This document shows positions 26,339 through 35,984 of a stretch of 64,000 nt of DNA, one piece after another; the first letter of the stretch is position 1; the number at the start of each line of letters is the position of its first letter. The translations under genes were made by a program, and so were the position numbers. Source of the stretch: Candidatus Goldiibacteriota bacterium HGW-Goldbacteria-1 (lineage in GTDB: Bacteria > Oederibacteriota > PGYV01); contig PGYV01000004.1 of NCBI GenBank assembly GCA_002839855.1, positions 327,988-391,987 on the forward strand, read 5' to 3'. Below the pieces are notes generated by a model. It saw only the letters and a program-made list of their open reading frames with translations, searched no databases and was not told the origin of the DNA.

Positions 26339-27868
26339 CTACTCCCACTCTATTGTCGCGGGGGGTTTGTTAGAAATATCATACACCACCCTGTTTATTC
26401 CCTTTACTTCATTTATTATTCTTGAACTGACGGTGCTTAAAAGTTCATACGGCAGTTTTACCCATTCCGCCGTCATACCGTCCCTTGAATGCACGGCCCT
26501 TACGGCTAAAACATTTTCATACGTCCTTTTATCGCCCATTACGCCTACGGTTTTAACCGGAAGCAGGACGCCAAAAGTCTGCCATATTGTAAAGTATAAT
26601 CCCGCCTTTTTTATCTCTTCTACAATTATATCATCTGCCCTCTTTAAAACCTCAAGTTTTTCTTTTGTAATATCGCCAAGTATCCTTACCGCAAGCCCGG
26701 GGCCGGGGAAAGGCTGCCTCATAAGCACTTCTTCGGGGATGCCAAGTTTTCTTCCTATTTCCCTTACTTCATCCTTAAACAGGAATTTAAGCGGTTCCAC
26801 AAGTTTCATATCCATTTTTTCCGGCAGGCCGCCCACGTTGTGGTGCGACTTAATTGTAACCGAAGGCCCTTTTACCGAAACGCTTTCAATAAGATCCGGA
26901 TACAGCGTGCCCTGCGCAAGGTAGTGAAACTTGCCCAGTTTTTTTATGTTCTGTTCAAAAACTTCTATGAAATAATTGCCTATTATTTTTCTCTTTTTTT
27001 CCGGTTCGCTTACCCCTGCAAGCCTTTTTAAAAAACCCGCTTCCGCGTCCGCGTAGCGGACGGTTAATCCAAGTTTTTTATACATTGCCATCACGCGTTT
27101 TTCTTCATTAAGGCGCAGCAGCCCGTTGTTTACAAAGACATTTACAAGCTGTTTCCCAATGGCTTTGTTTATAAGAATTGCCGCCACCGTGGAATCCACG
27201 CCGCCGGACACGCCGCAGACCACTTTTTTATTTCCCACTTCTTTTCTTATTTCGGCTATGGTGGTGTTAATGTAAGATTCCGCTGTCCAGTCGCGCTTTG
27301 CTTTGCATATCTTCGCGAAATTGCTTATTATTTTCTTTCCGTTTTTCGTGTGCACCACTTCTGGGTGAAACTGCACCGCGAAGAAGTTTTCTTTTTTGTG
27401 GCTGATAACGGCATATTTGGAACCTGTTGTGGAAGCCGCCACTTCAAAATTTTTCGGAATTAAAGTCATTTTATCGCCGTGGCTCATCCAAACCTGTTCT
27501 TTATTCTTAAGCCCTGCCAGAAGCGGGCTCTTTTTAACATGCAGTTCCGCAAAACCGTATTCCCTGTGTTTTGACCCCGCCACTTTTCCGCCAAAGAAAT
27601 GCGATATTACCTGCATCCCGTAGCAGATGCCCAGCACGGGTATTCCAAGTTCAAATATTCCCTTATCCGGAACCGGCGCGTCTTTTTCATAAACAGAAGA
27701 AGGGCTGCCGGAAAGTATTATGCCTTTGGGGTTTAAAGCTTTAATATCCGTAAGTTTCATTGAAAAAGGGTGCACTTCGGAATATATGTTTAATTCCCTT
27801 ACCCTTCTTGCAATAAGCTGTGTGTACTGCGAACCAAAATCAAGAACCAGTATCATGTCATTTTTCAT
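26339..27868 (-). CDS. guaA: GMP synthase (glutamine-hydrolysing)
   Basis: Converts XMP to GMP with ATP and glutamine. It has 509 residues. The class I amidotransferase domain (1-190) has the catalytic Cys in '[16 protein letters not shown]' (near 80) and His/Glu in '[12 protein letters not shown]'. The ATP pyrophosphatase domain has the PP-loop '[12 protein letters not shown]' near 219. The C-terminal dimerisation domain ends '[10 protein letters not shown]', which is invariant in GuaA. guaB lies 47 bp upstream on the same strand, so the two last steps of GMP synthesis form an operon. Confidence 0.97.
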   Translation of the reverse strand: MKNDMILVLDFGSQYTQLIARRVRELNIYSEVHPFSMKLTDIKALNPKGIILSGSPSSVYEKDAPVPDKGIFELGIPVLGICYGMQVISHFFGGKVAGSKHREYGFAELHVKKSPLLAGLKNKEQVWMSHGDKMTLIPKNFEVAASTTGSKYAVISHKKENFFAVQFHPEVVHTKNGKKIISNFAKICKAKRDWTAESYINTTIAEIRKEVGNKKVVCGVSGGVDSTVAAILINKAIGKQLVNVFVNNGLLRLNEEKRVMAMYKKLGLTVRYADAEAGFLKRLAGVSEPEKKRKIIGNYFIEVFEQNIKKLGKFHYLAQGTLYPDLIESVSVKGPSVTIKSHHNVGGLPEKMDMKLVEPLKFLFKDEVREIGRKLGIPEEVLMRQPFPGPGLAVRILGDITKEKLEVLKRADDIIVEEIKKAGLYFTIWQTFGVLLPVKTVGVMGDKRTYENVLAVRAVHSRDGMTAEWVKLPYELLSTVSSRIINEVKGINRVVYDISNKPPATIEWE

Positions 27869-27915
27869 ATTAATTCCCGTGATATTTATTTTAATCAGGC
27901 AGCAAGGCCGCTTTT

Positions 27916-29406
27916 TTATCCGTTAACCCTGTAATTGGGCGCTTCGTTTGTGATTGCAATATCGTGCGCGTGGGATTCTTTAAGCCCCGCGTTGGAAATT
28001 TTTACAAACCTTGTGTCCCTCTGCAGTTCTTTTATTGTCTTTGTCCCGCAGTATCCCATGCCGCTTCTTAACCCGCCTATCATCTGATGCACGGTGGACG
28101 ACAGCCCGCCCCGAAAAGGCACGCGGCCTTCAATTCCTTCGGGAACAAGTTTATCTTCTTCTTCATCCCACTGAAAATATCTTTCCCTGCCGCCGCGTTT
28201 TTTCATTGCCGCAAGCGACCCCATTCCCCTGTGAACCTTAAAACTTCTGCCTTCTAACAGTACGGTTTCTCCCGGGCTTTCTTCAGTACCCGCGAAAAGC
28301 CCGCCTATCATAACAGAATCCGCGCCTGCCGCTATTGCCTTTACTATATCGCCGGAGTATTTGATACCGCCGTCTGCTATTACCGGAATGCCTTTTTTTG
28401 AAGCTGCCTTAACACAGTCCATTATAGCGGTCACCTGCGGCACACCCATGCCGGAAATAATTCTGGTTGTGCAGATAGAACCGGGCCCCATTCCAACTTT
28501 TATGCCGTCAACACCCGCCGCTATAAGGTCGCGCGCCGCGTCTTCTGTTGCTATGTTTCCGCCAAGTATATCCACTGACGGGAATCTTTTTTTCACTTCT
28601 TTCACCGCTTTTAAAACGCCTTCGGAATGGCCGTGCGCCGTATCCACCACAAGCGCGTCAACACCCGCTTTTATAAGCGCTTCCGCGCGTTCCATCATGT
28701 CATTGCTTGGCCCTATCGCGGCTGCCACGCGCAGCCTGCCAAACTTATCAACCGTGGCGTTTGGGTACATTAATTTTTTTTCAATATCTTTAATTGTAAT
28801 AAGCCCTTTTAATTCAAAATTTTTATTTACCACGGGAAGTTTTTCTATCCTGTTGTCGTGAAGTATCTGCTTTGCCTGTTCAAGCGTGGTACCGGTTTTT
28901 GTGGTAATAAGTTTATCCGCGGGCGTCATAATTTCTTTGACCAGCTGTTTTTTATTTTTTACAAAACGCAGGTCCCTGTTGGTAAGGATACCCACAAGTT
29001 TTTTGCCCTCTATAATAGGAAAGCCGGAAATGTGATATTTATTCATAAGTTCCCCGGCCTGCATTACTGTGGCATCCGGAGAAAGGGTAACAGGGTCAAG
29101 TATCATTCCGCTTTCAGATCGTTTGACTTTGTCAACTTCCCGTACCTGTTCTTCTATTGTAAGATTTTTATGTATAACGCCTATTCCGCCCACCTGCGCC
29201 ATTGCAATTGCCATTCTGGATTCTGTTACAGAATCCATGGCAGCCGACACAAGGGGTATATTTATATGAATATTTCTGCTGAACCTGGTCTTTGTCTCCG
29301 CCTCTTTTGGAAGCACGGCAGAACGCCTTGGAACAAGCAGAACGTCGTCAAATGTAAGGGCCTCTTTAAGAATTTTGGATGAATTATTCATAACTTTGCG
29401 GATCAT
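27916..29406 (-). CDS. guaB: Inosine-5'-monophosphate dehydrogenase
   Basis: Oxidises IMP to XMP with NAD+. The start at 29406 is chosen because aaggagg lies just upstream; a reading from 29439 is longer than the family and has no such site. From this start there are about 496 residues. The barrel opens '[15 protein letters not shown]'; two CBS domains are inserted (about 95-205); the catalytic loop '[15 protein letters not shown]' holds the active Cys near 311; and the phosphate site is '[15 protein letters not shown]'. It is followed by guaA. Confidence 0.96.
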   Translation of the reverse strand: MIRKVMNNSSKILKEALTFDDVLLVPRRSAVLPKEAETKTRFSRNIHINIPLVSAAMDSVTESRMAIAMAQVGGIGVIHKNLTIEEQVREVDKVKRSESGMILDPVTLSPDATVMQAGELMNKYHISGFPIIEGKKLVGILTNRDLRFVKNKKQLVKEIMTPADKLITTKTGTTLEQAKQILHDNRIEKLPVVNKNFELKGLITIKDIEKKLMYPNATVDKFGRLRVAAAIGPSNDMMERAEALIKAGVDALVVDTAHGHSEGVLKAVKEVKKRFPSVDILGGNIATEDAARDLIAAGVDGIKVGMGPGSICTTRIISGMGVPQVTAIMDCVKAASKKGIPVIADGGIKYSGDIVKAIAAGADSVMIGGLFAGTEESPGETVLLEGRSFKVHRGMGSLAAMKKRGGRERYFQWDEEEDKLVPEGIEGRVPFRGGLSSTVHQMIGGLRSGMGYCGTKTIKELQRDTRFVKISNAGLKESHAHDIAITNEAPNYRVNG

Positions 29407-29572
29407 TGTGTTTTCCTCCTTTTGAAGATAAAATATCACATTTACAGGTAATAGTCAATTTCATAAAAATAGATATAATACGGCCGGAAAATTGACGTAT
29501 TAAAAATAAAAGTATCACATTATGAAAAAATATACACCAATTTTTAAAACAGAAATTTGGGAAAAAACTGTG

Positions 29573-30562
29573 CTATTTAAAAGGTATTGTCACCAGAAAG
29601 TATGCTAAAGCAGAGATAAGTGCGGCAGCGGGAATCGTGATAATCCAAGCCCATATAATTCCGCCTGCAACGCCCCATTTAACGGCAGAAAGCCTTCTTA
29701 TGGAGCCTACTCCCATTATGGAACCCGTGATAGTGTGCGTGGTGGAAACAGGAATACCCATTGCAGTTGCAACGTATAAGCTTATCGCGCCCCCTGTTTC
29801 CGCGCAAAAGCCGTCTATTGGTTTTAACTTGGCCACTTTCTGGCCCATTGTTTTTACTATCCTCCAGCCGCCAAACATTGTGCCAAGCGCGATAGCAACG
29901 TAGCACGACAGCGCCACCCACATTGGTATTTCAAAAACTTCTATTATACCGGCGCTGAACAACAGCCCGGTTATAATACCCATTGTTTTCTGCGCGTCAT
30001 TTCCGCCGTGCCCCATACTGTAAAGGGCGGCTGATAAAAGCTGGCCTTTGCGGAATAAATGGTCCACTTTTACAGGCGTGGATTTTCTTACCAGCTGATA
30101 TACAAGCTGACCTATCAGCCTGCCAAGAATAAAACCGGCAAGAGGCGATATAACTATAAAAATAGCGGTCTTAAAAATACCGCTGTAAATCAGCGCCGAA
30201 GGGCCCACTTTTACCATGGCAGCGCCTATAAGCCCGCCTATCAAAGCGTGTGAAGAACTTGTGGGAAGTCCAAAATACCATGTAATTATGTTCCAAATGC
30301 AGGCTCCCATTAACGTCCCAAAAATTACCTGCTGGGTGATTATGTTTACATCAATTATCCCTTTGCCCATAGTTTTTGCGACAAGGTGCCCAAAAAAGAA
30401 GAAAGCCAGAAAATTAAACGAAGCCGCCCAGATGACAGCGTATTTAGGGGACAACACGCGCGTTGAAACAATAGTGGCTATTGAATTCGCGGAATCATGA
30501 AACCCGTTTAAAAAATCAAAAAGCAAAGCCAGCAGAATAAGCAGTATTATCGTAGTGGTCAT
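29573..30562 (-). CDS. Inorganic phosphate transporter, PiT family
   Basis: Low-affinity phosphate permease (329 aa, about 10 membrane helices) of the PiT family. Both signature repeats are present: 'NGFHDSANSIATIVSTR' near the N-terminus and 'GGNDAQKTMGIITG' in the middle, plus 'LPTSSSHALIGG' and 'IPVSTTHTITGS'. The gene lies 9 bp downstream of a DUF47 (PhoU-like) gene, its usual partner. No Pho box was found upstream, which fits constitutive use when phosphate is plentiful. Confidence 0.95.
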   Translation of the reverse strand: MTTTIILLILLALLFDFLNGFHDSANSIATIVSTRVLSPKYAVIWAASFNFLAFFFFGHLVAKTMGKGIIDVNIITQQVIFGTLMGACIWNIITWYFGLPTSSSHALIGGLIGAAMVKVGPSALIYSGIFKTAIFIVISPLAGFILGRLIGQLVYQLVRKSTPVKVDHLFRKGQLLSAALYSMGHGGNDAQKTMGIITGLLFSAGIIEVFEIPMWVALSCYVAIALGTMFGGWRIVKTMGQKVAKLKPIDGFCAETGGAISLYVATAMGIPVSTTHTITGSIMGVGSIRRLSAVKWGVAGGIIWAWIITIPAAALISALAYFLVTIPFK

Positions 30563-30571
30563 ATTATCCTT

Positions 30572-31198
30572 CTATGCCTGTTTTACAAGTATAGACTCTA
30601 TGTTATGAGCCACATGCTTGCATATATCCAGTGAAGTTTCGGCTATCTGATAGATTTCTTTCCATTTAATTACCTGTATCGGGTCTTTTTCATTTTCAAA
30701 AAGTTCCATAAGCGCTGAATCCCTTAACCTGTCGCCAAGCGATTCAAGGTTTCCCACTTCAACGCAGGCTTTTAAAATATTATTCATGTTCTTCATGTCC
30801 CTTAATCCCGCAACCGCTCCGGAAATAACATTAACAGCCTGGGTTATAAGCTCCGCGAACTGAACCATATTTTTATCCGGCCCTTTAAGCTTGTACAGCC
30901 TCATCCTTGCCACTACAGTATTCATAATGTCATTTACTTCATCCATCTCTTTTGCAAGCTGATGTATGTCTTCCCTGTCAAAAGGGGTGATAAAAGTTTT
31001 GTTAAGATGGTCCATAATTGCATACGCCATTTTATCGCCGTTTCTTTCAATTTCTTTCATTTTTGTCTGTGATTGTTCCGTTACCTCGGACTGTGCCACT
31101 ATTTCGCGGAAACAGGCCGCGGCATCAACCAGGTTAACCGCCTGTTTGTCAAAAAATTCAAAAAAGTTAAATTCTTTCGGAAAAAATCTGGATAGCAT
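30572..31198 (-). CDS. DUF47 family protein (Pit accessory, PhoU-like)
   Basis: 208-residue helical protein of the DUF47/PhoU-like family. It starts 'FFPKEFNFFEFFDKQAVNLV', with 'ERNGDKMAYAIMDHLNKTFITPFDREDIHQLAKEMDEV' (quoted in part: 'TFITPFDREDIHQLAKEMD'), the family hallmark. These proteins are encoded with Pit transporters and are thought to regulate them. A ribosome binding site (ggag) and a -10-like TATACT (minus strand, 31218-31223) precede it. Confidence 0.92.
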   Translation of the reverse strand: MLSRFFPKEFNFFEFFDKQAVNLVDAAACFREIVAQSEVTEQSQTKMKEIERNGDKMAYAIMDHLNKTFITPFDREDIHQLAKEMDEVNDIMNTVVARMRLYKLKGPDKNMVQFAELITQAVNVISGAVAGLRDMKNMNNILKACVEVGNLESLGDRLRDSALMELFENEKDPIQVIKWKEIYQIAETSLDICKHVAHNIESILVKQA

Positions 31199-31484
31199 AA
31201 GTTACTCCTTTAATTTTAGTATAATTTCTGTTAAACGCGATAACTATAACATGTTTTATTCAAAATTTCAAATTGTTAATTTTTAATAAATTTTAGTTTC
31301 CCCCGGGTGTTAATACTGTTAATTCTGTGGGTAACTTTCTGTATAACGTAAAACCTGCGGTAATACCGCCTTTTTTTATCCACAGCGTTTCAACAATAGT
31401 AAAAACGTATTATTGCCTTTATTTTAAAGGGTTTTATTGGTTTTGTGGTCATTTCACACATGGAATGTTGTAAAAAGCAGACAT

Positions 31485-32417
31485 TTATTGAACAGATGAT
31501 ATTATATATATCCACATGGAAATTGTAAACAAAGACAGCGCGGTGGTCACGGTTATGGCAGCCGCGCTGAATTCGTGGTCGCTGCCGTATTTCTTAACCA
31601 GCACATAACTTGAAAGGGCTGTCGGGAAAGAAAAGGTTAAAACAGCCACGCCAAGAGTCTCTTTATCCGTAATTTTCAGCAGATAAGTAAATATAAAAAA
31701 GCTTAAAGCCGGAAACAATAGAAGTTTTATAAACGATGCCAGCCCAAGAAGCACCCTGTCCCTGCGGATTATGGCTATATTTAAACCCGCGCCCACAGCC
31801 AGAAGCATTAATGGCGACCCCATCATGGCAAGCATGCTGATTGTGTTTGAAAAAACAACAGGTATTTTTAAGCCGTAATAAGAGGCCGCAAGCGCGGCAA
31901 TGCAGGTAAGAATAAGCGGGTCTTTTAAAAGCACCTCTGCCAGCCTCTGTTTTTTTGAATTATCTTTGTGGATGATATTCAGATAAGCTATTGCAAGCCC
32001 TATAAGCACAGGCGCCACAAAACCTGTTACCACGCTTAACCTTGCAAGCCCGTGGGTGCCGTATAAGCTGTAAGCTATGGGAAACCCGATGTAGGCAATG
32101 TTGGACCTTAAAGCGCCGTTGACAAAAGCGCCTTTTTTTTCTTTGGGAAGCTTCATCGCTATAAGGACACACAGAATAAATACAAGTACAGACACCGCAT
32201 AAAGCCCAAGTATAACCTTAATTTCAAAAATTTCTTTAAACGGGACTTTATAAATGGAATCAAATATCATGACCGGCAGGATAAGGTAATACGCAAGATT
32301 ATTAAGAAAAGTTTCCGTGCAGGGTTCCATCACCTTTTTCTGTTTTAACGCGAACCCGATTGCTATTATTATAAATGTGGGTATTACGCTGTTTATAATT
32401 AACATGTTTTTCTCCAT
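31485..32417 (-). CDS. AEC family transporter (auxin efflux carrier-like)
   Basis: 310-residue membrane protein with about ten helices, typical of the bacterial AEC family. The two-fold repeat has a 'LAYYLILPVMIFDSIYKVPF' segment early and 'FSFPTALSSYVLVKKYGSD' late; the latter carries the conserved Pro/Ser motif of the family. Bacterial members carry malate, malonate or other organic anions, and the substrate here cannot be told. The neighbour downstream is unrelated, and the 286-bp gap before the DUF47 gene holds only AT-rich sequence and a short hairpin (31357-31369). Confidence 0.88.
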   Translation of the reverse strand: MEKNMLIINSVIPTFIIIAIGFALKQKKVMEPCTETFLNNLAYYLILPVMIFDSIYKVPFKEIFEIKVILGLYAVSVLVFILCVLIAMKLPKEKKGAFVNGALRSNIAYIGFPIAYSLYGTHGLARLSVVTGFVAPVLIGLAIAYLNIIHKDNSKKQRLAEVLLKDPLILTCIAALAASYYGLKIPVVFSNTISMLAMMGSPLMLLAVGAGLNIAIIRRDRVLLGLASFIKLLLFPALSFFIFTYLLKITDKETLGVAVLTFSFPTALSSYVLVKKYGSDHEFSAAAITVTTALSLFTISMWIYIISSVQ

Positions 32418-32435
32418 TATTATTAAAACTTTAAC

Positions 32436-33458
32436 CTACATCCGGCCGGCCAGTTTTTTTATATCACCAAACCGGGATGACTTAAAATCAGGGTTTAATT
32501 TATTTACAACTTTTAAATCCGCGTAGCCGTAGGTCAGAAAAAAAGTAAAACAACCGGCGCGTTTTCCCGCTTCAACATCAAACTGGCTGTCGCCTATCAT
32601 AAGGGTCTGGCTTTTATCAATTTTATACTTTTTCATTAAAAGGTTCAACGGGTACGGGTGGGGTTTTCTTTTGGCCACGGATTCGCTGCCCAGTATAATA
32701 TCAAAATAACCGTCTATTCCAAGTTCTTCATTAATGCCCTTTATGTACCGGGAAAGCTTATTGGAAACAATGGCAAGTTTGACTCCCTTTGACTTTAATT
32801 CCTTTAACGTTTCTTTAACACCCTTAAACATTATAAGGCCTTTTTTATAGTTAATGTCATATAAACGCCTGTACTGTTTTATCAGTTTATCCATTGAAAC
32901 ATTTTTTATAACGTCAGGAAACATGTCTTCTATAAAGTTATCAAGCCCGGTGCCCACCGCGGTGTGCACCTGTTCCATGGTAAATTTCTTCATGCCGTAA
33001 TACGCTGCCATGGCATTAGCCGTGGCAAGTATTCCCGGCGCGCTTTCAACCAGTGTGCCGTCAAAATCAAAAATCATAAGTTTAAAATTGTAATCTGAAT
33101 TTATTGTGTCGTCGTGTGAATAAGGGGGAGAGCACGCGCAGATTATTTTTAAAACGCCCCTGCCCGTGTTTTTTACTTTATGGAGAACGCCCGGCGGAAT
33201 AAGCACGCTGTCATTTTTTATTACCTTAAAACTTCTGCCATTAAGCGTCATTATGCCGCTGCCCGCGGTAAAGTAATATATTTCCTCTGTTTTTATGTGT
33301 TTGTGCCCAATTGTGGAAAGCCCCGGTTTTAAGCTTGCTTCCGCAAGGGTGACGTTTTTCACCGGCGCGTTTGTGGTGTCTGTTATAACGCGGATTATGG
33401 AGCTGTCTTTGGTGACAAAAGGTTTTACTTTTTGAATATTGCTTTTATGTATTTTCAT
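32436..33458 (-). CDS. Cupin-HAD phosphatase fusion protein
   Basis: 340 residues with two domains. Residues 1-105 form a small cupin with metal-ligand-type motif 'GHKHIKTEEIYYFTAGSG' and 'GVLHKVKN'. Residues 123-335 form a HAD hydrolase of the phosphoglycolate-phosphatase group: nucleophile motif 'FDFDGTLVES' (near 129), 'VSNKLSRYIKG' as motif II and 'MIGDSQFDVEAG' near 288. It probably dephosphorylates a small phosphorylated metabolite, with the cupin as ligand sensor or isomerase. The fusion is unusual and is in one uninterrupted frame. It overlaps the PHP phosphatase gene upstream by 4 bp. Confidence 0.87.
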   Translation of the reverse strand: MKIHKSNIQKVKPFVTKDSSIIRVITDTTNAPVKNVTLAEASLKPGLSTIGHKHIKTEEIYYFTAGSGIMTLNGRSFKVIKNDSVLIPPGVLHKVKNTGRGVLKIICACSPPYSHDDTINSDYNFKLMIFDFDGTLVESAPGILATANAMAAYYGMKKFTMEQVHTAVGTGLDNFIEDMFPDVIKNVSMDKLIKQYRRLYDINYKKGLIMFKGVKETLKELKSKGVKLAIVSNKLSRYIKGINEELGIDGYFDIILGSESVAKRKPHPYPLNLLMKKYKIDKSQTLMIGDSQFDVEAGKRAGCFTFFLTYGYADLKVVNKLNPDFKSSRFGDIKKLAGRM

Positions 33459-34255
33459 TTTATCTTTACCATTACGGGTTTTCTGTTTTTAAACACGGCA
33501 ATTTCTTTAATGCCTATCTCTTCAAATATTTCATACGCGCGCTTTAACCCGTAAAAAGTGTCCTTAACATAGTGCGAATCAGAGCCCACAGTGATTATTT
33601 TTCCGCCAAGTTCCATGTATGCTTTTAGCACATCCGCTCCCGGAAGCATGTCGCCGCCGTGATACCTGAAACCGGATGTGTTAACCTCTATTCCCGCGCC
33701 GCGGGAGATGAGTGTTTTTAAAATATCATCAATTTCCTTTTTAAACATCTCGTAGCCGTATTCCGGCAAAAACTGCACGCCGCGCCTGTGCACAAGGTTT
33801 AAATGTCCTAAAACATCAAAATTACCGTAAGAGGCAAGTTTGTAAACCTCTTCAAAATACGCTTTGTAAGCGTCTTTAATATCAGAATACTGCTGAAAAT
33901 ACTCTTCATACACAGGGGTAAATTCGCCCACATGGTGAAGCGACCCCATTATAAAATCTATATCCTTATTTTCTATGTACTTTTCATATTCATCATGAAA
34001 AATATGCGGCTCGCCGGCTTCAAACCCTTTCATAAGATTGGGAAATCCGCCGCGCGCGTCTTCTATAGCTTTGGTGTAACCGGTGTAATTAAACTTTGTG
34101 TGATTCTGTTTGTGAAGCGGGTGAAAATCAAGGTGTTCTGTAATTGTAATATAGCCCACGTTTTCGGCCTTGGCTTTTACAAGTACTTCATCTATGGCCT
34201 GGGAAGCGTCCCAGGAAAATGACGTGTGCAGGTGCGAATCTGTATAGTTGTACAT
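33455..34255 (-). CDS. PHP-domain histidinol-phosphatase (HisJ-like)
   Basis: About 266 residues from the ATG at 34255, chosen because 'aaagga' lies seven bases ahead; an ATG 18 bases further upstream has no ribosome binding site. The PHP metal-binding motifs are complete: 'DSHLHTSFSWDA', 'TITEHLDFH', 'FIMGSLHHVGEF' and 'ITVGSDSHYVKDTFYG'. This is the HisJ family, which removes phosphate from histidinol phosphate or related sugar or amino-alcohol phosphates. Other histidine genes are absent. It overlaps the cupin-HAD gene by 4 bp, so two phosphatases are co-made. Confidence 0.88.
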   Translation of the reverse strand: MYNYTDSHLHTSFSWDASQAIDEVLVKAKAENVGYITITEHLDFHPLHKQNHTKFNYTGYTKAIEDARGGFPNLMKGFEAGEPHIFHDEYEKYIENKDIDFIMGSLHHVGEFTPVYEEYFQQYSDIKDAYKAYFEEVYKLASYGNFDVLGHLNLVHRRGVQFLPEYGYEMFKKEIDDILKTLISRGAGIEVNTSGFRYHGGDMLPGADVLKAYMELGGKIITVGSDSHYVKDTFYGLKRAYEIFEEIGIKEIAVFKNRKPVMVKIK

Positions 34256-34280
34256 CTTTTTTCCTTTTGACATTTAATGT

Positions 34281-34313
34281 AAAAAATCCACGGGCACACA
34301 CCCGTGGATTTTT
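34281..34313 (-). terminator. Intrinsic terminator of RNase P RNA
   Basis: Strong stem (aaatccacggg / cccgtggattt, loop of about 6) with a T-run on the minus strand, starting about 7 bp after the 3' end of the RNase P RNA. It also lies just upstream of the PHP phosphatase gene start. Confidence 0.9.
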
Positions 34314-34319
34314 ATTTAA

Positions 34320-34706
34320 AACGGCAGTGTAAGCCGGATTCTGTGTCCCCGTTGCCGGGGTGCCAGCCATTAATCTTAGCGGTCTACCCGGAGCTTAAGA
34401 GATGAAGCATCCCTGCCCCTTTGCTTGCGCAAAGAGATCTGCCCCCTATTTGACCTTGCTCCCGGTTGGGTTTTCCGTGCCGTGTCGCTTGCGCTTCACG
34501 CGGTGGGCTCTTACCCCGCCTTTTCACCCTTACTCCGTCATGAAAATATCATACACGGAGCGGTCTGTTTTCTGTGGCACTATCCTTTACGCTGCGCTTT
34601 CGCGCCGCGCACCCCGCTGTTCTAGTGGGAACCGTGCTCCATGGAGTCCGGACTTTCCTCGGAAGAATCATCTGAATATTCCTCCGTGGCCAGCTGCACT
34701 GCCGTT
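34320..34706 (-). ncRNA. rnpB: RNase P RNA, bacterial type A
   Basis: Catalytic RNA of RNase P, about 387 nt. On the minus strand the conserved 5' block 'gaggaaagtccggactcc' (about 34644-34661) and 3' block 'acagaatccggcttac' are both present. Helix P1 is a perfect 10-bp pair between the ends (34697-34706 with 34320-34329). A P3-like hairpin (ggaggaat / attcttcc) lies between P1 and the conserved block. Length and layout fit type A. An intrinsic terminator follows. The 5' 85 nt overlap the coding end of the LemA-like gene on the same strand. Confidence 0.95.
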
Positions 34707-35260
34707 AACTTGCTCTCTTCAATCTGTGGTAATTCGGTAAAACCTTTCGATTTTGCCAGAAGAACAAAGGGCATGGTCTTTATGCGGAAATTATACTCGC
34801 TTACCGTGTCCCTGTAATGATTGCGCTTTATCTTATATTCATGTATAAACTCTTTTGTAACAAGGCCCCATTCAAGGTAGTAAAACCTTTCGCGCCTTAA
34901 TTCCATTTTCTTATTGTACTGTGCAATTATGGTATTAACAGACTCTTCAAGTTTGCCTATGTGCGCGGCTTTATCTTTTAATGTGTCGCCGCCAAGAATA
35001 ATGCTTCTGGCGCCTACCGCTTCGTCAAAAGGTTTGGGGTCGTATTTCATTTTATCCTTATCCATCATTTCCCTGTACTTAATTGTCCTGTCCACTATCT
35101 TGCTTACGTAATATTCCATTCTGCCCCAGTCCTCAACCGAATAACTTTTAAGGTTCGTAAGGGATTGGGTAAAAACCCTGTCAAACATTACAAGGCTGAT
35201 AAAACCGCCTATTGCCATTCCTATTAGTACTAAAATCAGGGTTGTCAGTTTCTTAACCAC
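34622..35260 (-). CDS. LemA-like membrane protein with C-terminal tail overlapping rnpB
   Basis: 212 residues: one N-terminal membrane span (about 5-27), a helical coiled-coil-like body, and the LemA-type signature 'HYRDTVSEYNFRIKTMPFVL' followed by 'AKSKGF'. LemA proteins are membrane-anchored helical bundles of uncertain role. The family normally ends soon after 'GF'; here an acidic Ser/Glu-rich tail of about 30 residues ('YSDDSSEESPDSMEHGSH') is encoded inside the 5' end of the RNase P RNA. Ribosome binding site 'ggaggtata' is just upstream. The overlap is real in sequence; the tail probably has no conserved function. Confidence 0.78.
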   Translation of the reverse strand: MVKKLTTLILVLIGMAIGGFISLVMFDRVFTQSLTNLKSYSVEDWGRMEYYVSKIVDRTIKYREMMDKDKMKYDPKPFDEAVGARSIILGGDTLKDKAAHIGKLEESVNTIIAQYNKKMELRRERFYYLEWGLVTKEFIHEYKIKRNHYRDTVSEYNFRIKTMPFVLLAKSKGFTELPQIEESKLTAVQLATEEYSDDSSEESPDSMEHGSH

Positions 35261-35386
35261 GTTATACCTCCGGGTTATTGTTTTGCACCATGAAAACCAG
35301 TTTTTAAGCCGTTATTTATTATATCAATTGAATAGCGGGTATGTCAATTCTGAATTGGGCTGGGGAGGGGATATGTTTGTTTACTG

Positions 35387-35974
35387 CTAAATTATCTTTA
35401 TCCCCTTCATTGCGTTTTTTACAACCGGGAGTTCTTTTTTCGCCTTAAACTCTTTTTGCGTCATAATATACGGCGACAAAGGATTGCCATAAAGCTTAAG
35501 GCAGTTTTTTTCAAGTTTTATTAACGCGGGTTCAATTTCTTTTACCGCCGTTTCATCCTGCACCACAATAAACAGGTCAATATCGCTGTCCGGCTTTTCC
35601 ACCCCTGAAGCAACAGAACCATATAAAACAGCAGTTACAATTTTACTGTTTTTTAAGCCGTCTTTTATGGTTTTTTTAAGTTCTTTAAGCGGGTCTGCAG
35701 CCCCGGGCATTTTATTCATTACCGCTGATATAATGTCATAGGCATAGCTGTCCGTGTTCAACTCCCACAAATTTACGTTTCCCGCCCTTACTACTTTAAG
35801 AAAATTAACACTGAACAGTTCGTTTATCGCCCTGTTAACGCTCATGTGGGATGTTTTCAGCTGCCGGGCAATCTCCCTTTCGCTCATTTTAGGCGGATTT
35901 GAAAGAAAAAATTCCGCCACACGCGCTTTTGTGCCGGTTGATATAACCTTTAAGACCGATTCATTGAATACCAT
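35387..35974 (-). CDS. HTH - nucleotidyltransferase fusion protein
   Basis: 195 residues. An N-terminal winged helix-turn-helix (about 12-70, 'SEREIARQLKTSHMSVNRAI') is joined to a minimal nucleotidyltransferase domain (about 95-190). The latter has the pattern 'VLYGSVASGVEKPDSDIDLF', giving the GS and DxD motifs of the pol-beta-like fold. Related minimal NTases act in toxin-antitoxin or nucleotidyl-transfer signalling, but here no HEPN partner is adjacent. The start at 35974 follows 'aaaggag'. Two abutting 21-bp palindromes lie directly upstream, so the HTH probably controls its own gene. Confidence 0.85.
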   Translation of the reverse strand: MVFNESVLKVISTGTKARVAEFFLSNPPKMSEREIARQLKTSHMSVNRAINELFSVNFLKVVRAGNVNLWELNTDSYAYDIISAVMNKMPGAADPLKELKKTIKDGLKNSKIVTAVLYGSVASGVEKPDSDIDLFIVVQDETAVKEIEPALIKLEKNCLKLYGNPLSPYIMTQKEFKAKKELPVVKNAMKGIKII

Positions 35975-35984
35975 ACGCTCTCCT

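Noticed and set aside
31199-31260. Pho box upstream of the Pit/DUF47 genes
   Set aside because: Only one TTAACA-like hexamer is present and it is out of register with the -10-like TATACT.
34402-34740. ORFs on the plus strand through the RNase P RNA
   Set aside because: The region is explained by the RNA gene on the minus strand.
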